A DNA stretch of 64,000 bases. It comes from Blastomonas sp. SL216. Lineage in GTDB: Bacteria; Pseudomonadota; Alphaproteobacteria; Sphingomonadales; Sphingomonadaceae. Below are positions 25,552 to 34,992 of the stretch, piece after piece. The stretch's first letter is position 1, and each line of letters begins with the position of its first letter. Below the pieces are notes generated by a model. That model ran no database searches and had not been told where the DNA came from. It was given only the letters and a program-made list of their open reading frames with translations. Where the stretch lies: assembly GCA_026625625.1 (NCBI GenBank), contig CP113055.1, forward strand, positions 1,242,501 to 1,306,500, written 5' to 3'. Made by a program: the position numbers and the translations under genes.

Positions 25552-28338
25552 TCAGAAGGTGATGCGGATACCACCTGTATAGCGGCGACCGAACGTCTCG
25601 CGCTCCAGCGTGCGCTGGCTGGTTCCGGCGAAGCGGCGGCCCGGACCGTTCAGAAGGTTCGAAGCGTCGAAATAGACTTCAAAATTCGGGGTGACCGAAT
25701 AGCGCGCCGAAGCATCCAGCTCGTCATCCGTAGCCCAGAACAGATCACCGCCGGTGTCCTGGCCTCCGATTTCAGAGAACCAGGACGTGCGCCGCTGATA
25801 GCTGAGCCGCGCGGAAAAACCGTACTTTTCGTAATAGGGCCCGACATTGTAAACGAATTTCGAAGTGCCGGGAAAGCGGACCTTGCGGCCATCGGGGGTC
25901 GTCGCCTCGCTCTTGTTGTACGTGATATTGGCCTGGATGCCGAAGCCGCCGATCCAGCTGTCATCCGCGAGGAAATTGCCCAGCTGCAGTGCCAATGCGC
26001 CTTCGGCACCATAGATATAGCCGTCTCCACCATTGACGATGGTGTTGAGGATATATTGCGAGCGATCAATGCCGCCGGCGTTCAGCGCATTGCTCCCGAA
26101 GACGCGGCTGTCATCAAACAGCACGTCGCGGACATCCTTGTAGAACACGCCAAGCGAGACAAAGCCGCCGCGCGGAATATACCATTCCCAGTACAGATCG
26201 ACGCCCATGGCCTTTTCCGGTTCGGCAAAGGGGTTGCCGCCAGAAATGGTTTCATTGGCATCGTTGACCGTGAAGCTGGGACGCAGGACGTCATAATCTG
26301 CACGCGCTGCTCCAGTATTGAACGACAGACGGACCTTCATGTCGTCACGCACGTCCCAGTTGATATGCGCGCTGGGGAAAACCAGCGTCTGACTGCTGCC
26401 GACCGAAACGAGGCTCGTTCCCTGGCCCGGCAGCGTCACAAATGCGCTACCGTCATTCTGGATATGCTCGATGCGTGCACCATAGACGACATTGCCCCAA
26501 TCGAAGCGGGTCGTCCCCATGGCATAGCCAGCCCAGATTTCTTCTCCGACATTGTAGAAATTGGCGAGAACGGGCGCGAAGGTTCCGGTCCGCAGCGCCT
26601 GCGCCAGCACCGCACTTGCCTTGGCGTCGGAGAAATGCGTGAGCGTGTATCCGGGACGGATCTTGCCCTTGAACGGGTCGTCGCCGAGAATGCCGTTGAT
26701 GTCGAGGCCGATCCCCGCCCCTGTCAGAGCATTGTTGAAGGCGGCTCCCGAACCGGTCAGCTGCAGTTCGTTGCGCTCCTTGGTGCGATTGTCATATTGG
26801 GCCCCGAAGCGAAAGGTGGTGTCGCCGAATACTGATGTCTTCACTGCGAAATCCAGCTTGCCGGTATAGGCTTCCGTGATATCGAGCGCGATCAACGATA
26901 TCGCCGATGAGATGCTGTTGGGGAAATCCTGATAGGCATTGACGGCCGCGCCCCTGGAGAAAACACCTGCAGCGCTGCGCAACGTCCTGAAAAGACGGAT
27001 TTGCGAATTGCCCGGATCGCGCAGATCATAATCTGCCGTCACCCGGTTGACGCCGCCCACGCCATTGGTGCCAAAGCCAGGGCTTTGATAGGTCAGCAGA
27101 TAGGGCTGGCTGCGATCATCTTCAGAGCGGGTATAATTGCCGCGCCATTTGATCGTCCAATTGCCGAATTCGTGATCACCACCCAGCGTATTGGTAAATA
27201 CAGTCTGGCTGTAGTCAGTCTTGCGGAACCGTGCGTCGAAATCGACGCCGTATAGCGTGCCGACAAACGGCGTATTGCCGGTACAGATATCGGCGTAGCC
27301 GGTGGTGAAGGCTGCAGGCGGCTGGACACCGGTGGTGGTGCAGGCTGCGGTGCTGTTGGGCACCCGGCTTTGCTGATCGTCGGCATCAATGCGGTAATTG
27401 TCGCGCAGCTCCTTATCCGCGAAGACGGTGTATACCGAGCTCAGGAACAGCTTGTTCTGGCTGTCGGGTCGCCATTCGACCTTGGCCGATCCGGAATAGT
27501 TCTTGCGGGTCAGGCGATAGAATTTGTTCTCGATCTCGCGCGCCCAGACGCGCGGGCCGGTTTCGCCAGCCCCAAGCGGACGGAGATCGCGATCGACCTC
27601 TTCCCAGTCGATCTCGAAATTGTCGGTGACCATGTCCCGCTGGTAATAGCTGCCGGACACCAGCACTCCGATATCGCCGATGCTGGTTTCCCAGCGGTTC
27701 GACAGAACCAGCGAGGCTTCATATTCGCCGCGCCCGCCCAATTCGACCCGGCCCATACCGGCCTTTCCGGCGACATGAAAACCGCGATAATCAAATGGCG
27801 AGCGCGTGACGATGTTGACATTGCCGGCAATCGTTTCGCCATTGAGGTCCGGCGTCACCGCCTTCTGGACCACGACTTGCGATGCCAGCGCAGAAGGAAT
27901 GGAATCGAAGCGGGCATCACGGCCTTCGGGGCTGATCACGAAAATCCCGTCGAACGACAACGTCGTCCAGTTCAGCGGCGAGCCGCGCAGGTTGATATAG
28001 CGGGCCTGGCCCTGGTCCCGCTGCACACCGATGCCGGGCAGGCGGCTGACGGCCTGGGCGATATTCTGGTCAGGCAAACGACCGATCGAGTCCGATGCCA
28101 GAACGCTCACCAGCGAATCGGACTCCTTCTGCGCCCGCAGCGCTGCAATCTCCGATTCGGCAATCGGCCGCGAACCGCGCACGATGATGTCGCCTTCGCT
28201 GTTCTCCGCCTCTGGCTGTGCTTCGGCATTCTGCGCCGATGCAACCGAGGGGATCAATGCAACGGCAGCAATGCTGCTCAACATGACCAGACGTGCACGC
28301 GACGATGCGCGCGAGCGACAACCCGAAAAACCATTCAT
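25552..28338 (-). CDS. TonB-dependent outer-membrane receptor
   Basis: 928 residues. Signal peptide (about 1-35, ending VASAQ), a TonB-box-like DIIVRGS (about 50-56), plug domain (about 70-180, with LPDQNIAQAVSRLPG and DLNGETIAGNVNIVTRSPF) and a long beta-barrel ending in the outer-membrane signature GIRITF. ATG 28338 has GGGGG about 10 nt upstream. Divergently paired with a beta-propeller phytase gene, so it probably imports phytate-derived or phosphate-containing ligands; that association is known in sphingomonads and Caulobacter relatives. The exact ligand is inferred. Confidence 0.92.
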   Translation of the reverse strand: MNGFSGCRSRASSRARLVMLSSIAAVALIPSVASAQNAEAQPEAENSEGDIIVRGSRPIAESEIAALRAQKESDSLVSVLASDSIGRLPDQNIAQAVSRLPGIGVQRDQGQARYINLRGSPLNWTTLSFDGIFVISPEGRDARFDSIPSALASQVVVQKAVTPDLNGETIAGNVNIVTRSPFDYRGFHVAGKAGMGRVELGGRGEYEASLVLSNRWETSIGDIGVLVSGSYYQRDMVTDNFEIDWEEVDRDLRPLGAGETGPRVWAREIENKFYRLTRKNYSGSAKVEWRPDSQNKLFLSSVYTVFADKELRDNYRIDADDQQSRVPNSTAACTTTGVQPPAAFTTGYADICTGNTPFVGTLYGVDFDARFRKTDYSQTVFTNTLGGDHEFGNWTIKWRGNYTRSEDDRSQPYLLTYQSPGFGTNGVGGVNRVTADYDLRDPGNSQIRLFRTLRSAAGVFSRGAAVNAYQDFPNSISSAISLIALDITEAYTGKLDFAVKTSVFGDTTFRFGAQYDNRTKERNELQLTGSGAAFNNALTGAGIGLDINGILGDDPFKGKIRPGYTLTHFSDAKASAVLAQALRTGTFAPVLANFYNVGEEIWAGYAMGTTRFDWGNVVYGARIEHIQNDGSAFVTLPGQGTSLVSVGSSQTLVFPSAHINWDVRDDMKVRLSFNTGAARADYDVLRPSFTVNDANETISGGNPFAEPEKAMGVDLYWEWYIPRGGFVSLGVFYKDVRDVLFDDSRVFGSNALNAGGIDRSQYILNTIVNGGDGYIYGAEGALALQLGNFLADDSWIGGFGIQANITYNKSEATTPDGRKVRFPGTSKFVYNVGPYYEKYGFSARLSYQRRTSWFSEIGGQDTGGDLFWATDDELDASARYSVTPNFEVYFDASNLLNGPGRRFAGTSQRTLERETFGRRYTGGIRITF

Positions 28339-28428
28339 ATGGAAATGCCCCCGACTCAATCGGCGAAAGGTCCGCCGTTGCTGCGCCCGCTAACAGCGAT
28401 CAAAGACGGATGGATGAAAGTCACGTTT

Positions 28429-28458
28429 CAGTTTTGCGTCAGTTTGTACGCAAAACTG
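28429..28458. promoter_or_regulatory. 11-bp inverted repeat in divergent promoter region
   Basis: CAGTTTTGCGT and ACGCAAAACTG are perfect inverted repeats separated by 8 nt, between the divergent receptor and phytase genes. The right arm runs into CTGTCAT (28456-28462), and CTGTCAC follows at 28480-28486; both resemble Pho-box half-sites (CTGTCAT). Candidate operator. Confidence 0.45.
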
Positions 28459-28529
28459 TCATCAACACGCCATATCCAGCTGTCACGGGCGCCGCAGCGC
28501 AAGTTAACTTCGACAAAGGATTACTCGTC

Positions 28530-29609
28530 ATGGCCGCTCGTTCGTCTGCCACCCTGTTCGGGGTGAGCCTTTTCGCCTTGCTGGCCAGCGCGTGTGCGCC
28601 GAAGGAAATCCCGCTCGAAACGCGGATTGCCAACGCCCTCCCCGCCATCGATGTCGCCGCGACCGCCGAAACCGTGCCGGTGGGCACCGCCAATGCCGAT
28701 GCGGCGGACGACCCGGCGATCTGGCGCAACCCGGCCAACCCGTCTGCCAGCCTGATCGTCGGCACCGACAAAAGGGCGGGGCTTTATGTCTATGGCATGG
28801 ATGGCAAGGTGCGCGGATCGTCGCTGACCGGACGGTATAACAACGTGACCCTGTTTGCGGGCGAGCATGGCATCGTCGTCATCGCCAGCGACCGCACCGA
28901 TCCGGTCAATTCCAAGCTGGCGCTGTTCCTGCTCGATCCGGCCAGCGGCGCGCTTGCTCCGCTCGCCAGCGTGCCGAGCGGTGCGGGCGAAGGCTATGGC
29001 GTATGCGTCACCGGCGCACCGCGCATCGCCATGGTCGGCGCGCCCGATGCGATGACCGCCTATGCCGCGATCAAGGACGGCACCGTCCGCCAGATCAGCA
29101 TCACGCACAAGGATGGCAAGGTCGAACACAGCATGGGCGCCAGCTGGAAGCTCGCCACCCAGATCGAAGGCTGCGTGATCGATCCGGCGACCGGCATGCT
29201 GTTTGTCGGCGAAGAGGATGTCGGCATCTGGAAGATCGACCCTGCCCGCCCCGATAGCGCGCCGGTGCTGTTCGCCCAGGCAGACAGCAAGCAGCTGGTC
29301 GCCGATGTCGAGGGGCTGGCGCTCGCCACCCGGGCAGGCAAGAGCAGCCTGCTTGTCGCCTCGAGCCAGGGCGACAATGCCTATGCGGTGTTCGATACCG
29401 CGACGGGCAAGCTGCTCGGCCGCTTCCGCATCAATGGCGGCGCGCTGGACGGGACGTCCGAGACCGACGGGATCGAGCTGGCCGTCGGCGATTACGGCCC
29501 CGGTTTCGAAGCAGGGCTGTTCATCGCGCAGGATGGCGATAACGGCGGCGGCACGCAGAATTTCAAGCTGGTGAGCTGGGCCGCGATCCTCGCCGCGCTC
29601 GGCCTTTAA
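28530..29609 (+). CDS. Beta-propeller phytase (3-phytase-like), secreted/lipoprotein
   Basis: 359 residues. A signal peptide ends at LLASAC (Cys 22), a weak lipobox, so it may be lipid-anchored. The body fits the alkaline beta-propeller phytase family, which hydrolyses phytate in a Ca2+-dependent way: [20 protein letters not shown] and [15 protein letters not shown] near the N-terminus, [10 protein letters not shown] and a C-terminal [17 protein letters not shown] with IAQDGDN. AAAGGA precedes ATG 28530. Divergent from the TonB receptor. The stop overlaps queF on the other strand by 4 nt. Confidence 0.88.
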   Translation: MAARSSATLFGVSLFALLASACAPKEIPLETRIANALPAIDVAATAETVPVGTANADAADDPAIWRNPANPSASLIVGTDKRAGLYVYGMDGKVRGSSLTGRYNNVTLFAGEHGIVVIASDRTDPVNSKLALFLLDPASGALAPLASVPSGAGEGYGVCVTGAPRIAMVGAPDAMTAYAAIKDGTVRQISITHKDGKVEHSMGASWKLATQIEGCVIDPATGMLFVGEEDVGIWKIDPARPDSAPVLFAQADSKQLVADVEGLALATRAGKSSLLVASSQGDNAYAVFDTATGKLLGRFRINGGALDGTSETDGIELAVGDYGPGFEAGLFIAQDGDNGGGTQNFKLVSWAAILAALGL

Positions 29610-30064
29610 CCGCGTCCGCGATAGCCCGGAACGTCCTGCGGCGGCAGCCACAGCCCCGCAGGCGGTTCGCCCGATTGCCAGAACACATCGATGGGAATGC
29701 CGCCGCGCGGATACCAATAGCCGCCGATGCGCAACCAGTGCGGCTGCATCTCATCGAACAGCCGCTCGGCAATGCCGACGGTGCAATCCTCGTGGAACGC
29801 CTGGTGGTTGCGGAAGCTGCCCAGAAACAGCTTGAGCGACTTCGATTCGACCATCACCTTGTCGGGTGCATAGTCGATGACCAGATGCGCGAAATCGGGC
29901 TGGCCGGTAACGGGGCAGAGCGAGGTGAACTCGGGCGCGGTAAAGCGCACAAGATACGGCCTGCCGGGGCGAGGATTGGGCACATAGTCCAGCACTGCCT
30001 CTTCGGGAGAGGTCGGCATGGGGCTGTCTTTGCCGAGAAAGCGTGTTTGGGGTTGATCAGACAT
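29606..30064 (-). CDS. queF: NADPH-dependent 7-cyano-7-deazaguanine reductase
   Basis: 152 residues, the short type of QueF. It reduces preQ0 to preQ1 in queuosine biosynthesis for tRNA wobble modification, in the cytoplasm. Seen: [16 protein letters not shown] with the thioimide-forming Cys50, the substrate/NADPH motif [13 protein letters not shown] (73-85) and FHEDC (90-94). ATG 30064 matches the family N-terminus; ATG 30073 is a possible alternative. No other queuosine genes are in the window. Confidence 0.93.
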   Translation of the reverse strand: MSDQPQTRFLGKDSPMPTSPEEAVLDYVPNPRPGRPYLVRFTAPEFTSLCPVTGQPDFAHLVIDYAPDKVMVESKSLKLFLGSFRNHQAFHEDCTVGIAERLFDEMQPHWLRIGGYWYPRGGIPIDVFWQSGEPPAGLWLPPQDVPGYRGRG

Positions 30065-30228
30065 GCGCCTCATCTAATGCGGCACACGGCTGATGTCATC
30101 TCCCGCCCTGCATTCAGCGCCGATTAAGCGCCAGAAGCGCGTGGCGAGCTATTGCAGACAGGTGGTGGTCGGCGCATGGCGCAAGCAATCGCGCCCGGAT
30201 TTTGGGGATTATGGGGAATTATCTCGGC

Positions 30229-31824
30229 ATGAACGGTCAGCGTCGGATGGACAGTTCGAAGGACAGGCAGCGCCTGGCCGCGCTGAAGGCGCTGGTCGTA
30301 TCGGCAACGCTCGCGCTCGCAGTGCCGGGCATCGCGCAGGAAAGCAGTCCCGGAAGCTTCACCCTGCCCGCTGGTCCGCAGCCGAGCAATGAGCAGCCGT
30401 CCGACGTGCAGGGCCCGGTCGATTCCGATTCGACCGCGCCGCGCCGCACCGATCAACCGGCAGAGCCGCAGACCCGCCCGCCGGTGGCAACCATTGCTCC
30501 GACGCCCGTTCCGCGCCAGCAGGCCCCGCAGCGCACGCAGCCGCAGACTCCGCGTCCACAGCCCCAGGCGCAGCGGCCGAGCGCCACCGCCCCACGCCCT
30601 GCAGCCCAGCAACCTCAGGCCCAGCCGCGCCCGCAGGGGACGGCTCCGGCGCCTGCTCCGGCGCTATCGCCCGACACCCCGGTCAGCTCGGGCGATCCGG
30701 CGACGCAGACACTCCCTCCTGCGGCCGGGGCGCCTGCGACCGATCCTCTGGCGGGCTCGGACCTGCCCGGTTCCGATCTGCCAGGCCTCGCCGGTCCCGA
30801 CCCGGCGATGGATCCGGAATCCGATCCTGCTGCGGTGGAAGACGATGGCTCGATCTGGTGGTGGGCAGCGGCAGGGCTGATCGCTCTGGCCAGCCTGGTG
30901 TTCATGGGGCTGCGCAACCGCAAGCCCAAGCCTGCGATCGCGGCCGACACGCCGGTGCACCTCCAGCCGGTCGAGACAGTGCCGACCCCGCCGCTGCGCA
31001 CGCAGCGCCCGGTACCAGCGCCCAGCCCCGCCCCCGCACCTGCGCCGCGGGCAGCGATACCGCAGCCGCAATTCGATCCGGCGCAGATGGCAGGCAGCTG
31101 GCGCACCGCTGCTGCGTCGCCCCCGCCGCCACCACCTCCTCCGCCACCTCCGCCGCCAGCACCGCGCCCGGCACCAGCGCCGGTCAGCGCCCAGTCGGCG
31201 GAAGACCTGGATGACATCCTGCCCGATTCGGCTCTGGCCGATTCCGCTGCGGGCGCTTCGGCTTCGCTGGGTGCTGCCAAGGGTACACCGCAACGCCATG
31301 ATTTCGGCGGAGAGGCCGCCGCGCCTGCGGTGCCGCGCCTGCTGCTGGATTACACCACGCTCGGCGTCGACGTGACGCTGGTCAATGCGGTCGCGCGCTA
31401 TCATCTGGGCATCACCAACATGTCCGACATCCCGGTGAGCAAGCTCGCGCTGCATGGCGCGATCGTCCAGGCGCGGCGCGGCATGCCGCCGACGGTGGAC
31501 CCGATGCGCGGCGACAGCCTGCTCCCGCATCTGCAGAAGATCGCGGATATCGATCCGGGCAGCACCCAGCGCTGCGAAGGGCAGATCCGTCTGCCGCTGG
31601 GCCAGATCGAGCCGATCGAGATGCAGGGCCGCCTGCTGTTCGTGCCGCTGGTGCATATCTGGATCGGCTATGACGGGCCCGATGGTACCCGCTATGCCGT
31701 GACCCAATCGTTCGTGCTGGGCGAAGAGAGCACCCCGCCCGGCCCGCGCGTCGGCCCGTTGCGGCTCGATCTCGGCCCGCGCCGCTTCACCGCCATCGGC
31801 CAGCGACCGTTGCAGCCCGCGTAA
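30229..31824 (+). CDS. Proline-rich single-pass membrane protein
   Basis: 531 residues. N-terminal signal segment (about 15-36), a ~150-residue Pro/Gln/Ala-rich stretch, one membrane helix (SIWWWAAAGLIALASLVFMG, about residue 210), a basic stop-transfer RNRKPKP, then a second proline-rich stretch that includes an uninterrupted run of 13 prolines, and a folded C-terminal domain from about 365 (LLLDYTTLGVDVTLVNAVAR) rich in beta structure. Other starts (30211, 30247) are possible. Similar unnamed proteins are familiar from sphingomonads; function unknown. The Pro run would need EF-P for translation. Confidence 0.72.
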   Translation: MNGQRRMDSSKDRQRLAALKALVVSATLALAVPGIAQESSPGSFTLPAGPQPSNEQPSDVQGPVDSDSTAPRRTDQPAEPQTRPPVATIAPTPVPRQQAPQRTQPQTPRPQPQAQRPSATAPRPAAQQPQAQPRPQGTAPAPAPALSPDTPVSSGDPATQTLPPAAGAPATDPLAGSDLPGSDLPGLAGPDPAMDPESDPAAVEDDGSIWWWAAAGLIALASLVFMGLRNRKPKPAIAADTPVHLQPVETVPTPPLRTQRPVPAPSPAPAPAPRAAIPQPQFDPAQMAGSWRTAAASPPPPPPPPPPPPPAPRPAPAPVSAQSAEDLDDILPDSALADSAAGASASLGAAKGTPQRHDFGGEAAAPAVPRLLLDYTTLGVDVTLVNAVARYHLGITNMSDIPVSKLALHGAIVQARRGMPPTVDPMRGDSLLPHLQKIADIDPGSTQRCEGQIRLPLGQIEPIEMQGRLLFVPLVHIWIGYDGPDGTRYAVTQSFVLGEESTPPGPRVGPLRLDLGPRRFTAIGQRPLQPA

Positions 31825-31915
31825 GGCAAGGCCGCTTGCCAAGCATGGGGCGGACATGTCATCCCCTTGGACCGTATACGGAAAAACCGATTCCGGTCTG
31901 AGAGGGTCCTCGTCC

Positions 31916-33430
31916 ATGCGCAACCGCTTCGCTTCCTCCGCTCTGGCCTTGTGCCTTTGCCTGTCGCCCCTGCCGCTCGCCGCGCAGGACAAGCCTGCGC
32001 CCGCCAAGGCCGATGCCGCCAAGGTCGAGCCGATGGTTTCGGTGACCAGGCACGGCGGCACGTTCGGCGGTCAGCGCGTTGCCTATACCGCGACCGCAAG
32101 CGACACCTTCCTGAAGGACGACAAGGGCAACCCCAGGGCGCGCATATTTTCGGTCAGCTATGTCAAGGACGCGCCCGAGGCGAACCGCCCGGTGACCTTC
32201 CTGTTCAACGGCGGCCCCGGTTCGGGCTCGCTCTGGCTGCACATGGGCGCGTTCGGCCCCAAGCGCGTCGCCATCCCCAATGACGGGCGCGATGATGGCG
32301 CGCCGCCCTATCGCCTGATCGACAACCCTGACAGCCTGCTCGACGTCACCGATATCGTCTTCATCGATCCGGTCGGGACCGGCTTTTCGACCGCGCTCGG
32401 CGATACCGACCCCAAGGAGTTCTGGGGCGTCACCAAGGACGCCAAATCGGTCGCACAGTTCATCCGCCAGTGGCTCAGCGACAATGGCCGCTGGAACGCG
32501 CCCAAGTTTCTGGGCGGCGAAAGCTATGGCACCACGCGCACTGCCGCCGTCGCGAACGAGCTTGAGGGCAGCTATAATGATGTGGCGCTGAACGGCCTGC
32601 TGCTGATCTCGACCATCCTCGATTTCGGCGCGCAGGCCGAGGTGCCGGGCAATGAAATGCCCTATGTGCTGATGGTGCCCAGCATGGCCGTCACCGCACT
32701 CTATCATGGCAAGACCACGCCCGCAGCATCGGGCCCCGGCCCTGCCGCGCTGTCTGCCGAGGCCAAGGCGTTCGCCACCAACGAATATCTGCCCGCCTTG
32801 ATGAAGGGCAGCGCACTGGTCGGCGAGGAACGCGCCCGTATCCGCGCAAAGCTGGCGCGCTACACCGGCCTGTCTGAGCAATATCTGGAAAATGCCGACC
32901 TGCGCGTGACTCCGGGCCGCTTCTACAAGGAGCTGCTGCGCGATCGCGGCCTCGTCGTCGGCCGGCTCGACGCGCGCTATACCGGCAAGGACTATGATAA
33001 CGCTGGTGAGGAGCCCGACAACGACCCCAGCTTCTATGGCATCGACGGCAGCTATACCGCCGCGCTCAACGCCTATGTGCGGCAGGAGCTGAAGTTCAGC
33101 CCCGAACGGCAATATGTCACCATCGGCGGCGTGCGCGACTGGGACTGGGACCTGCCCGGCAATGGCGGAGAATCGCGCTATTACAAGAATGTCGCGCCCT
33201 ATATCGGCCGGGCATTGCGCGAGAATAACGGCCTGCGCGTCCTCGTCGCCCAGGGCTGGTACGATTTCGCCACCCCGTTCTTCGGCGCGGAATACTCGCT
33301 GACCCGCACCGGCATTCCCAGCGACCGGATCGAGTATACCAGCTATGACGCCGGGCACATGATGTACGTGAACGAGACCGACCTCAGCAAATTGTCGCGC
33401 GACATCCGCGGCTTTATCGGTCGGCGTTGA
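31916..33430 (+). CDS. S10 family serine carboxypeptidase, secreted
   Basis: 504 residues with a signal peptide (1-28). S10 motifs: FNGGPGSGSLW (about 97-107, oxyanion region), the nucleophile motif GGESYGTTR (Ser about 204), the Asp region GWYDFATPF (about 447) and the His region YDAGHMMY (about 480). These form the Ser-Asp-His triad that removes C-terminal residues. GAGAGGG precedes ATG 31916. Probably periplasmic; single gene downstream of the proline-rich protein. Confidence 0.9.
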   Translation: MRNRFASSALALCLCLSPLPLAAQDKPAPAKADAAKVEPMVSVTRHGGTFGGQRVAYTATASDTFLKDDKGNPRARIFSVSYVKDAPEANRPVTFLFNGGPGSGSLWLHMGAFGPKRVAIPNDGRDDGAPPYRLIDNPDSLLDVTDIVFIDPVGTGFSTALGDTDPKEFWGVTKDAKSVAQFIRQWLSDNGRWNAPKFLGGESYGTTRTAAVANELEGSYNDVALNGLLLISTILDFGAQAEVPGNEMPYVLMVPSMAVTALYHGKTTPAASGPGPAALSAEAKAFATNEYLPALMKGSALVGEERARIRAKLARYTGLSEQYLENADLRVTPGRFYKELLRDRGLVVGRLDARYTGKDYDNAGEEPDNDPSFYGIDGSYTAALNAYVRQELKFSPERQYVTIGGVRDWDWDLPGNGGESRYYKNVAPYIGRALRENNGLRVLVAQGWYDFATPFFGAEYSLTRTGIPSDRIEYTSYDAGHMMYVNETDLSKLSRDIRGFIGRR

Positions 33431-33441
33431 GAGGCAAGGCA

Positions 33442-33525
33442 ATGGTCACGATTTACGGCATCCCCAATTGCGAGCAGTTAGGCGAGGTTGCAGCCCGGAT
33501 CGCTAAGGCTTGCCGCGCATCGTGA
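33442..33525 (+). pseudogene. Broken 5' end of an ArsC/Spx-like gene
   Basis: 27 codons starting MVTIYGIPNCE, which repeat the start of the intact gene at 34587 (TIYGIPNC plus the active Cys) and then diverge to a stop. Over the shared stretch about 23 of 26 bases match. It looks like the left remnant of a target gene cut by an insertion. Confidence 0.6.
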
Positions 33526-33587
33526 CGACCGCTTTCAGGCGCGGCGACTGGATCGCGCAATGACTGATATTGGGTGGTTTCCTGACG

Positions 33588-33899
33588 CTAGAGGATCACG
33601 CCCTGACGATAAGCCAGCTTCGCATTTCCACGTATCTTTGTGCCACGTTTGGTGACTTCGAGGCTTATCTGCCGTCGATCGATGCGGGTTAGCAGCACCC
33701 CGAGGCAGTCATACTCCCGCATGTCCATTTCCGCGTCTGTCTCAACGTGAAGCTCTAACTGATCCGCATCAGGCCCATAGTTGCGGACAATAGCGTCAGG
33801 TCCGTAGAAACGTTCAACCGCTTCCTTGATGACCTCGCGTTCACCGTCACGAAGAGGTGCGGGTGTTTTTTCAGGAACCGGCGGTGAGGCGACAGGCAT
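33588..33899 (-). CDS. Hypothetical protein
   Basis: 103 residues from ATG 33899; the frame stays open to 34046 but that part runs through imperfect repeats and is probably not coding. Seen: proline-rich N-terminus, then a charged alpha/beta stretch EREVIKEAVERFYGPDA and LTRIDRRQISLEVTKRGTKIRG. Base composition and codon choice (more A/T at third positions) differ from the neighbours, suggesting acquired DNA. No family recognised. Confidence 0.5.
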   Translation of the reverse strand: MPVASPPVPEKTPAPLRDGEREVIKEAVERFYGPDAIVRNYGPDADQLELHVETDAEMDMREYDCLGVLLTRIDRRQISLEVTKRGTKIRGNAKLAYRQGVIL

Positions 33900-33921
33900 T
33901 CGGCTAAATAGCGGATTCACG

Positions 33922-33961
33922 AATGGCGGCAAAGGGGTCGTTTGCCGCACGGCAGCTTTTT
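33922..33961 (+). repeat. 40-bp imperfect direct repeat, copy A
   Basis: 34 of 40 bases match copy B at 34460-34499; core GGGGTCG followed by GGCAGCTTTTT. Confidence 0.55.
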
Positions 33962-34056
33962 TAGCAATGCCCGGATAGCTGCCCGTCAAGTTTCGGGATG
34001 AGGTGCGGGTGTGCCCTATGACCGAAATTGGGTGGATTGCTGGCACTTCACACCCC

Positions 34057-34422
34057 TCAGGGAACGTGAACGGAATCGATCGTTAGGCGCGAGCAATCTG
34101 CCTCGTAGACCTTCGCGTGCAGAGTGAGGTCGCTGACCGGCTCACTTATTGTCGAGAGGTCCACCAGCACCTGCCAATAGCCGCCCATCCAGCGATAGAT
34201 GGAACGCTCCCACGTCGCTTCGTCGAGCGGTGCGAGGCCATCTCCATACGCGGTAACATTCGCTGCTATAAGGTCCGCAGTCTCCAGATCGACCGGATCA
34301 ACCCCATCGATGTGCGACCTGCAAAATTGGAAATCGCCGTCAGCTAAGGCAGCAGCAATCTCTGCGAACTTGGCGCGCCATAGCACTGGCACCAAATGTT
34401 CAGCATAATCCATCAGCGCCAT
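34057..34422 (-). CDS. Hypothetical protein of the degenerate island
   Basis: 121 residues, acidic, starting MALMDYAEHLVPVLWRAKFAE with GGAGGC 8 nt before ATG 34422. It has a helical first half and a beta-like end (VDLSTISEPVSDLTLHAKVYEADC, then TIDSVHVP). Composition is less GC-rich than the surrounding chromosome. Possibly one of the small single-domain proteins that travel with mobile islands (immunity-like), but I cannot name a family. Confidence 0.6.
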   Translation of the reverse strand: MALMDYAEHLVPVLWRAKFAEIAAALADGDFQFCRSHIDGVDPVDLETADLIAANVTAYGDGLAPLDEATWERSIYRWMGGYWQVLVDLSTISEPVSDLTLHAKVYEADCSRLTIDSVHVP

Positions 34423-34459
34423 CGGCTTGCCTCCACAACGAGTTTTGCATGATGCGGTC

Positions 34460-34499
34460 AATGGCAGCAACGGGGTCGCTTGCGGAATGGCAGCTTTTT
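34460..34499 (+). repeat. 40-bp imperfect direct repeat, copy B
   Basis: 34 of 40 bases match copy A at 33922-33961. A second pair of direct repeats (33561-33584 and 34019-34042, 20 of 24 bases) lies in the same island. Confidence 0.55.
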
Positions 34500-34586
34500 C
34501 CTCAAGGCTCGAAAAGCTGTCATCCGAAGGCTCGACGGCTTATGAGACCGTCACCCGTTCTGCCCAGAGAAGACCGAAGGATATCA

Positions 34587-34937
34587 ATGACCGCGATCAC
34601 CATTTATGGCATCCCCAACTGCGACACGATGAAAAAGGCGCGCATCTGGCTTGAGGGTCAGGGCTTGGCCTATGACTTCCATGACTACAAGAAGGTCGGG
34701 ATCAGCGCCGAGAAGCTGGATGCCTGGGCCGATGCCGTTGGCTGGGAGGTGCTGCTCAACAAGGCGGGGACCACGTTCCGCAAGCTGCCCGATGCCGACA
34801 AGGCCGACATCACCCGCGACAAGGCTATCGCGCTGATGGTGGAGCAGCCTTCGCTCATCAAGCGACCGGTGCTGGAGCATTCCGGCGGCGTGCTGGTCGG
34901 GTTCAAGCCCGACGTCTATGCGGCTTCGCTGGGCTGA
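34587..34937 (+). CDS. ArsC/Spx family reductase-like protein (YffB type)
   Basis: 116 residues, thioredoxin-like fold of the ArsC/Spx/YffB family. Cys12 in IYGIPNCDTMKKAR is the redox-active residue; TTFRKLPDADKADI and QPSLIKRPVLE match the family, including the conserved Arg-Pro. YffB-type members are usually annotated as arsenate reductase-like but their substrate is unclear. Its 5' end is duplicated in a broken form at 33442, so this copy may have been re-formed after an insertion. Confidence 0.85.
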   Translation: MTAITIYGIPNCDTMKKARIWLEGQGLAYDFHDYKKVGISAEKLDAWADAVGWEVLLNKAGTTFRKLPDADKADITRDKAIALMVEQPSLIKRPVLEHSGGVLVGFKPDVYAASLG

Positions 34938-34992
34938 GCCACTGTCATAAGCCTGTCAGCATGCCCATATAAGGCATTCCAAGGACAGGAGA

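Noticed and set aside
33900-34046. Upstream extension of the small island gene at 33588
   Set aside because: The extension runs through a 40-bp direct repeat and has no ribosome site; the internal ATG is preferred.
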